DNA of 64,000 nucleotides from assembly GCF_001651035.1 (NCBI RefSeq), contig NZ_LXRG01000233.1, forward strand, positions 62,001 to 126,000. The letters are read 5' to 3'. The notes beneath the pieces are model-generated. The model ran no database searches, was not told the origin of the DNA, and was given only the letters and a program-made list of their open reading frames with translations. Made by a program: the position numbers and the translations under genes. Source of the stretch: Halomonas sp. ALS9 (lineage in GTDB: Bacteria > Pseudomonadota > Gammaproteobacteria > Pseudomonadales > Halomonadaceae). Position 1 is the first letter of the stretch, and every line of letters begins with the position of its first letter. Of the stretch, positions 60,334 to 64,000 are shown piece by piece.

Positions 60334-61089
60334 TTACTCTGCAAAGAACACATTAAGTACGTGATCCAGATGCACTTCCATGGCGCGGCGAGCAGCAGCT
60401 GGGTTACGTTCTTCAATGGCCTCAACGATGCGCTTGTGGTCGTCCTGAGAGCGCTGGGGCATATCTGTTTCCATAAATAGTTCCTGGAGCCGACGAAACA
60501 TGGCGCCGTACTTGTGGCCAAGCAGATGCTTGATAACAAGCGCGTAGGCGGCGTTGCCTGAGGCCTCAGCAATACGAATATGTAGCAATCGATCTCCGGC
60601 GCAGTTGCGCCCGCCATTGGCGTTGTCAGATACATTCCGCTCAAATGCCAAACGGATCGCTTTCATATCCTCTTCGGTGGCGTTCATGGCTGCTAACGCG
60701 GCAATTTCCGGTTCCAGGTAGCGGCGCGTTTGGAGAAGTGAAAAGGGGGGAATCTCTTCGTCCAGATTGAGCTCAATTTCGCTCTCGAACTCTGGGTCTA
60801 TTGCCCAGGGCTCCGTGCGAGCGGCCGCGCGCATCACCGATTCCATTGGCGTGGGGCGTGACTCAAGAACCACGACACCATGACCGACCCGAACAGCTAC
60901 CTGCCCAACCACCTCGAGAGCAATCAAAGCCTCTCTTACCGAAGCCCGACTGACGCCGAGAGATTGGGCAAGTTCTCGCTCGGGGGGTAAGAGCGTGCCT
61001 GGGGGGAACTCACCATCATTGATTAATTGCTGTAACTGATCAGCAATCTGGCGATAAAGGCGCTGCGAGCGGATGGTTTGAATCGGCAT
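60334..61089 (-). CDS. FadR-type GntR regulator (FCD domain)
   Basis: The 251 residues have a winged helix (LYRQIADQLQQLINDGEFPPG-type start, ELAQSLGVSRASVREALIALE, hinge VRVGHGVVV) and an FCD domain (about 90-245) with the typical RRYLEPEIAALAA and AGDRLLHIRIAEASGN motifs. Divergent orientation to the SDR-hydrolase-dehydrogenase genes makes it their likely regulator. A 16-base tandem repeat lies in the shared region. Confidence 0.88.
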   Translation of the reverse strand: MPIQTIRSQRLYRQIADQLQQLINDGEFPPGTLLPPERELAQSLGVSRASVREALIALEVVGQVAVRVGHGVVVLESRPTPMESVMRAAARTEPWAIDPEFESEIELNLDEEIPPFSLLQTRRYLEPEIAALAAMNATEEDMKAIRLAFERNVSDNANGGRNCAGDRLLHIRIAEASGNAAYALVIKHLLGHKYGAMFRRLQELFMETDMPQRSQDDHKRIVEAIEERNPAAARRAMEVHLDHVLNVFFAE

Positions 61090-61130
61090 TCAGAGTATTT
61101 CCTATCCGTTTCATTGGCGAGTTTTGGCTG

Positions 61131-61186
61131 AAGTTTATAGCTACTAAAGTTTATAGCTACCAAGGTTTATAACTACTAAAGTTTAT
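61131..61186. repeat. 16-base tandem repeat in a divergent promoter
   Basis: A unit of the form AAGTTTATAGCTACTA is present three and a half times with few changes (61131-61186), about 40-100 bases before the FadR-type gene and 180-240 before the SDR. The period of 16 is not a helical multiple. It could be an expansion or a multi-site binding array. Confidence 0.7.
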
Positions 61187-61368
61187 TCTCAAAAGCTGCT
61201 ATTCGGTCTTTTGAGGCTTGCCAGTGCCAAAGTTTTCCAATCATACTCGGTTTATTGGTCAGGCCATTGGATGGCTGGATGTTTTGACCTGATGTATGTT
61301 CCCATTCTTTTCAAGGCCGTGCCACCGCTTTTAGGGACGCGCCATAGCCGTTAGGGATGTGCAATAAC

Positions 61369-62109
61369 ATGAGACTCAAGAACAAAACTGCACTGATCAC
61401 CGCCGCTGCAAACGGCATTGGGCGTGCTAGCGTTGAGCGCTTTGTTGCCGAGGGCGCACGCGTATTCGCGATAGATATTGATATTGCTAACTTGGAGGGG
61501 ATGCCGGGCGTTGAAGCTTATCGCCTGGATGTCACGGATAGCCAAGCGATCCACCATTTAGCCGATGCATTGCCGGCCTTGGATGTACTGTTTAACTGCG
61601 CCGGTATGGTGGCAGGTGGCACGGTGCTTGAGTGTGACGAGGCCACTTGGCAGCGATCGATGGATCTTAATGTCACTTCAATGTTTCATACCTTGCAGGC
61701 TTTTTTACCGGGCATGTTGGCAAAGGGAGGTGGCAGCATCATCAACATGGCTTCCCTGGCCTCTAGCATTAAAGGGGTGGCTAATCGCTGCGCTTACGGA
61801 ACCTCTAAAGCTGCGGTGATCGGACTGACCAAGTCGGTAGCAGCAGACTTTATGACCCAAGGCATTCGCTGCAATGCGATCTGCCCTGGCACCGTTGAGT
61901 CACCCTCTCTTAAACAGCGTATTGCTGAGCAGGCACGTAAAGAGGGGCGCAGCGATGCCGAAGTGTTAGCCTCTTTTATTGCCCGCCAACCGATGGGTAG
62001 GCTGGGGCGAGTGGAAGAAGTGGCTGCACTGGCGGCTTTTCTGGCCTGTGATGAGTCGCAGTTTATTACCGGCACCACGCAATTGATCGATGGTGGTTGG
62101 GCTAACTGA
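61369..62109 (+). CDS. SDR-family dehydrogenase, probable 2-keto-3-deoxy-fuconate-type
   Basis: This 246-residue classical SDR has TAAANGIGRAS, an NCAG motif, Ser in NMASLAS and the YGTSK Tyr-x3-Lys. The C-terminus TQLIDGGWAN is normal for the family. With a neighbouring FAH-family hydrolase and a Zn-dehydrogenase this fits the oxidative L-fuconate/L-rhamnonate type pathway. The ATG at 61369 has AGGGA upstream; one at 61357 is also possible. Exact substrate is inferred. Confidence 0.85.
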   Translation: MRLKNKTALITAAANGIGRASVERFVAEGARVFAIDIDIANLEGMPGVEAYRLDVTDSQAIHHLADALPALDVLFNCAGMVAGGTVLECDEATWQRSMDLNVTSMFHTLQAFLPGMLAKGGGSIINMASLASSIKGVANRCAYGTSKAAVIGLTKSVAADFMTQGIRCNAICPGTVESPSLKQRIAEQARKEGRSDAEVLASFIARQPMGRLGRVEEVAALAAFLACDESQFITGTTQLIDGGWAN

Positions 62110-62131
62110 TTACTTTAGAAGGAATAACAAT

Positions 62132-62974
62132 ATGAAACTTTTACGCTTTGGAACGCCGGGCCAGGAAAAACCGGGCATTGTCGATAGCCAGGGTAAGGTG
62201 CGTGATCTTTCCTCCATCGTTAGCGATGTGGCCAGTGATGTGTTGAGTGACGAAGGGTTGCAGAAGCTTCGCGATGTGGATCTCTCTTCATTGCCAGAAG
62301 TCTCGGCTGATGTACGTCTAGGGCCTTGTGTTGGTCAGGTGGGCAAGTTTATTTGTATTGGTCTCAACTACTCCGATCATGCAGCAGAAACCGGCGCCGA
62401 GGTTCCCCCAGAGCCGGTCATTTTCAATAAGTGGACTAGCGCTATCTGTGGCCCCAATGACAACGTGGAAATCCCCCGTGGCTCCAAAAAAACCGATTGG
62501 GAAGTAGAGCTTGGGGTGATTATTGGCAAGGGTGGCCGTTACATAGATGAAGCCGAGGCCATGTCCCATGTGGCGGGTTTCTGCGTGGTTAATGATGTAT
62601 CCGAGCGCGAGTTTCAACTGGAGCGCAGTGGTACTTGGGACAAGGGCAAGGGCTGCGATACGTTCGGCCCCTTGGGCCCCTGGTTGGTAACCCGTGATGA
62701 AGTGACGGATCCACACCAGTTGAATATGTGGCTGGAGGTTGATGGCCACCGTTACCAGGATGGCAATACGCGCACCATGGTGTATCAAGTGCCTTTTCTG
62801 ATCAGTTACTTGAGTCGTTTCATGAGTTTGCAGCCTGGTGATGTTATCTCAACCGGCACCCCTCCCGGTGTGGGCATGGGCCAGAAGCCCGCTGTTTACC
62901 TCCGTGATGGGCAGCGAATGCGTTTAGGTATTGATGGCTTAGGTGAGCAGCTGCAGCGTGTTGTGCAGGCTTAA
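62132..62974 (+). CDS. Fumarylacetoacetate hydrolase family, probable 2,4-diketo-3-deoxy-fuconate hydrolase
   Basis: The 280-residue FAH-type protein has metal motifs in DWEVELGVIIGK (Glu-x-Glu) and NDVSEREFQ. It also has KGKGCDTFGPLGPWLVT and TGTPPGVGMGQKP. That exact KGCDTFGP pattern is typical of enzymes that cleave 2,4-diketo-3-deoxy acids to pyruvate and a hydroxy acid in the L-fuconate route. An AGAAGGA lies 8 bases before the ATG. It follows the SDR by 22 bases. Confidence 0.88.
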   Translation: MKLLRFGTPGQEKPGIVDSQGKVRDLSSIVSDVASDVLSDEGLQKLRDVDLSSLPEVSADVRLGPCVGQVGKFICIGLNYSDHAAETGAEVPPEPVIFNKWTSAICGPNDNVEIPRGSKKTDWEVELGVIIGKGGRYIDEAEAMSHVAGFCVVNDVSEREFQLERSGTWDKGKGCDTFGPLGPWLVTRDEVTDPHQLNMWLEVDGHRYQDGNTRTMVYQVPFLISYLSRFMSLQPGDVISTGTPPGVGMGQKPAVYLRDGQRMRLGIDGLGEQLQRVVQA

Positions 62975-63052
62975 AGTCAAAGGCATTGGTGGGTAATAGG
63001 CTCGCTAGTAGCTTGCGCTTGGCAACCAGGGCTTGGTAAAAGGAGCGCGTTA

Positions 63053-64000
63053 ATGCAAGTTCTCGTCTGTTCAAAACCACACCATTTAGAGCTGCGTAAC
63101 ACTAGCCGCCCTGAGTGTGTCGCTGGTTACGCTATTGTGCGTATTCGTCGTATCGGTATCTGTGGAACGGATATTCATGCTTATGGTGGTAATCAGCCCT
63201 ATTTTGAATATCCCAGGGTATTAGGCCATGAGCTTGCCGGTGAGATAGTCGAGGTCGCTGATGGCCATACCCAGCACTTACTGGGTAAGCAGGTTTATGT
63301 CATACCCTATCTGCATTGCGGTGAATGCCGTGCCTGCCAGCAGCATAAAACCAATTGCTGCCAGAACATGCAAGTGATTGGCGTGCATCAAGATGGCGGC
63401 ATGACGGAGTACTTAGCCGTTCCTACTCCTCACTTGGTGGTATCGGAAACACTCTCTATCGATCAGCTCGCTCTGGTTGAGTGCATGGCGATTGGTGCTC
63501 ACGCGGTAAGGCGTAGCGTGCTACAAGCAGATGAGCTTGCGGTGATCGTTGGCGCAGGGCCAATTGGTATGGGCGTGCTTCAAGTAGCTAAAAGCCGAGG
63601 TGCACGAACGCTGATGGTAGATACCAACGCTTCCCGGTTGGCTTTTTGCCGCGATGTACTCGGCGCCGATGCGGTGGCGAACCCTCAGGACGTTGATGTG
63701 GCTGAGCTAATAAGCCAATTGAATGGGGGCGCATTAGCAGACGTAGTGTTCGATGCCACTGGAAGCCCTCGTGCCATGCAGGCAGGGTTCGATCTGGCAG
63801 GCCATGGCGGGCGCTATGTGCTGGTAAGTGTGGTGAAAGCCGATATTACCTTTAGCGATCCAGACTTTCATAAGAAAGAGCTAACGCTGATGGGTAGCCG
63901 CAATGCCACTCGCGAAGACTTCGATACCGTGGTGGCGCTGATGGAGAGCGGCGGTATTAACGCTGAAGCCATGATTACTCATCGGGCACCGCTCGCCGAT
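63053..64000 (+). CDS. Zinc-dependent medium-chain dehydrogenase (cut by window edge)
   Basis: The 316 visible residues are nearly the complete protein. The catalytic zinc motif GICGTDIHAYGG, GHELAG and a structural zinc loop with four Cys (CGEC, AC, CC) are present, with NAD-binding GAGPIGM. Only the last ~25 residues are missing. AAAGGAG precedes the ATG. It resembles L-galactonate/threonine-type dehydrogenases and is part of the fuconate-like operon. Confidence 0.9.
   Translation, partial: MQVLVCSKPHHLELRNTSRPECVAGYAIVRIRRIGICGTDIHAYGGNQPYFEYPRVLGHELAGEIVEVADGHTQHLLGKQVYVIPYLHCGECRACQQHKTNCCQNMQVIGVHQDGGMTEYLAVPTPHLVVSETLSIDQLALVECMAIGAHAVRRSVLQADELAVIVGAGPIGMGVLQVAKSRGARTLMVDTNASRLAFCRDVLGADAVANPQDVDVAELISQLNGGALADVVFDATGSPRAMQAGFDLAGHGGRYVLVSVVKADITFSDPDFHKKELTLMGSRNATREDFDTVVALMESGGINAEAMITHRAPLAD

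Noticed and set aside
1..64000. CRISPR arrays, rRNA genes, complete insertion sequences or prophage structural genes
   Set aside because: I saw no regularly spaced repeats, no rRNA-like segments and no transposase or phage structural protein in the frames.

Overview
The window reads as a chromosomal segment of a Halomonas/Vreelandella-type gammaproteobacterium. This is inferred from the moderately high GC of most genes, the gene families present and the protein sequences; no rRNA or marker gene confirms it. Genes are densely packed, with many 4-base ATGA overlaps.

Layout. (1) 1-6219, minus strand: a group-2 capsule module with kpsC, kpsS, an SDR, a sulfatase-like membrane protein and the start of a type I polyketide synthase. 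The order matches the wcb capsule cassette of Burkholderia. (2) 6497-9616: a membrane diguanylate cyclase and an AEC-family transporter. (3) 9680-9756: tRNA-Arg(CCT). Its 3' end is repeated imperfectly at 26993-27011, bounding a putative 17-kb genomic island. The island starts with a truncated tyrosine integrase and three hairpin-forming repeats. It then carries a complete histidine-utilisation locus (hutC, a YjiH-type membrane protein, hutI, hutG, hutU, hutH, a transporter) with three matching palindromic operators. It ends with two orphan genes and an AT-rich OLD-nuclease/UvrD-helicase pair that resembles the Gabija anti-phage system. (4) 27415-37543: an alpha/beta-hydrolase-like protein, CreA, small secreted or stress proteins, an AttH-like lipoprotein with an ABC exporter pair, and an HDOD-GGDEF protein. 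(5) 37913-46711: a hexuronate/mannonate locus (GntR regulator, ManD, Zn-dehydrogenase, low-GC TRAP transporter plus YiaK-like reductase, fructuronate-reductase family enzyme). (6) 46779-52499: a D-amino-acid scavenging locus (SSS symporter, RidA, N-acyl-D-amino-acid deacylase, RpiR regulator, PLP deaminase-like enzyme). (7) 52523-56346: HAD phosphatase, 2-hydroxyacid dehydrogenase, KDG kinase and a LacI regulator with two matching operators. (8) 56447-60310: a PilZ protein with a degenerate HD-GYP domain, then the RNA methyltransferases cmoM and rsmC. (9) 60334-64000: a FadR-type regulator divergent from an SDR, a fumarylacetoacetate-hydrolase-family protein and a Zn-dehydrogenase cut by the window edge, probably a deoxy-sugar-acid pathway.

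How the parts fit. The hexuronate genes and kdgK form one likely route: fructuronate to mannonate (UxuB-like), mannonate to 2-keto-3-deoxygluconate (ManD), then to KDPG (KdgK). The hut operon converts histidine to glutamate by the formimidoylglutamase route. Three proteins (6497, 35984, 56447) belong to cyclic-di-GMP signalling families. The most unusual region is the composite tRNA-Arg island, which combines catabolic cargo, repeated hairpin DNA and a defence pair.
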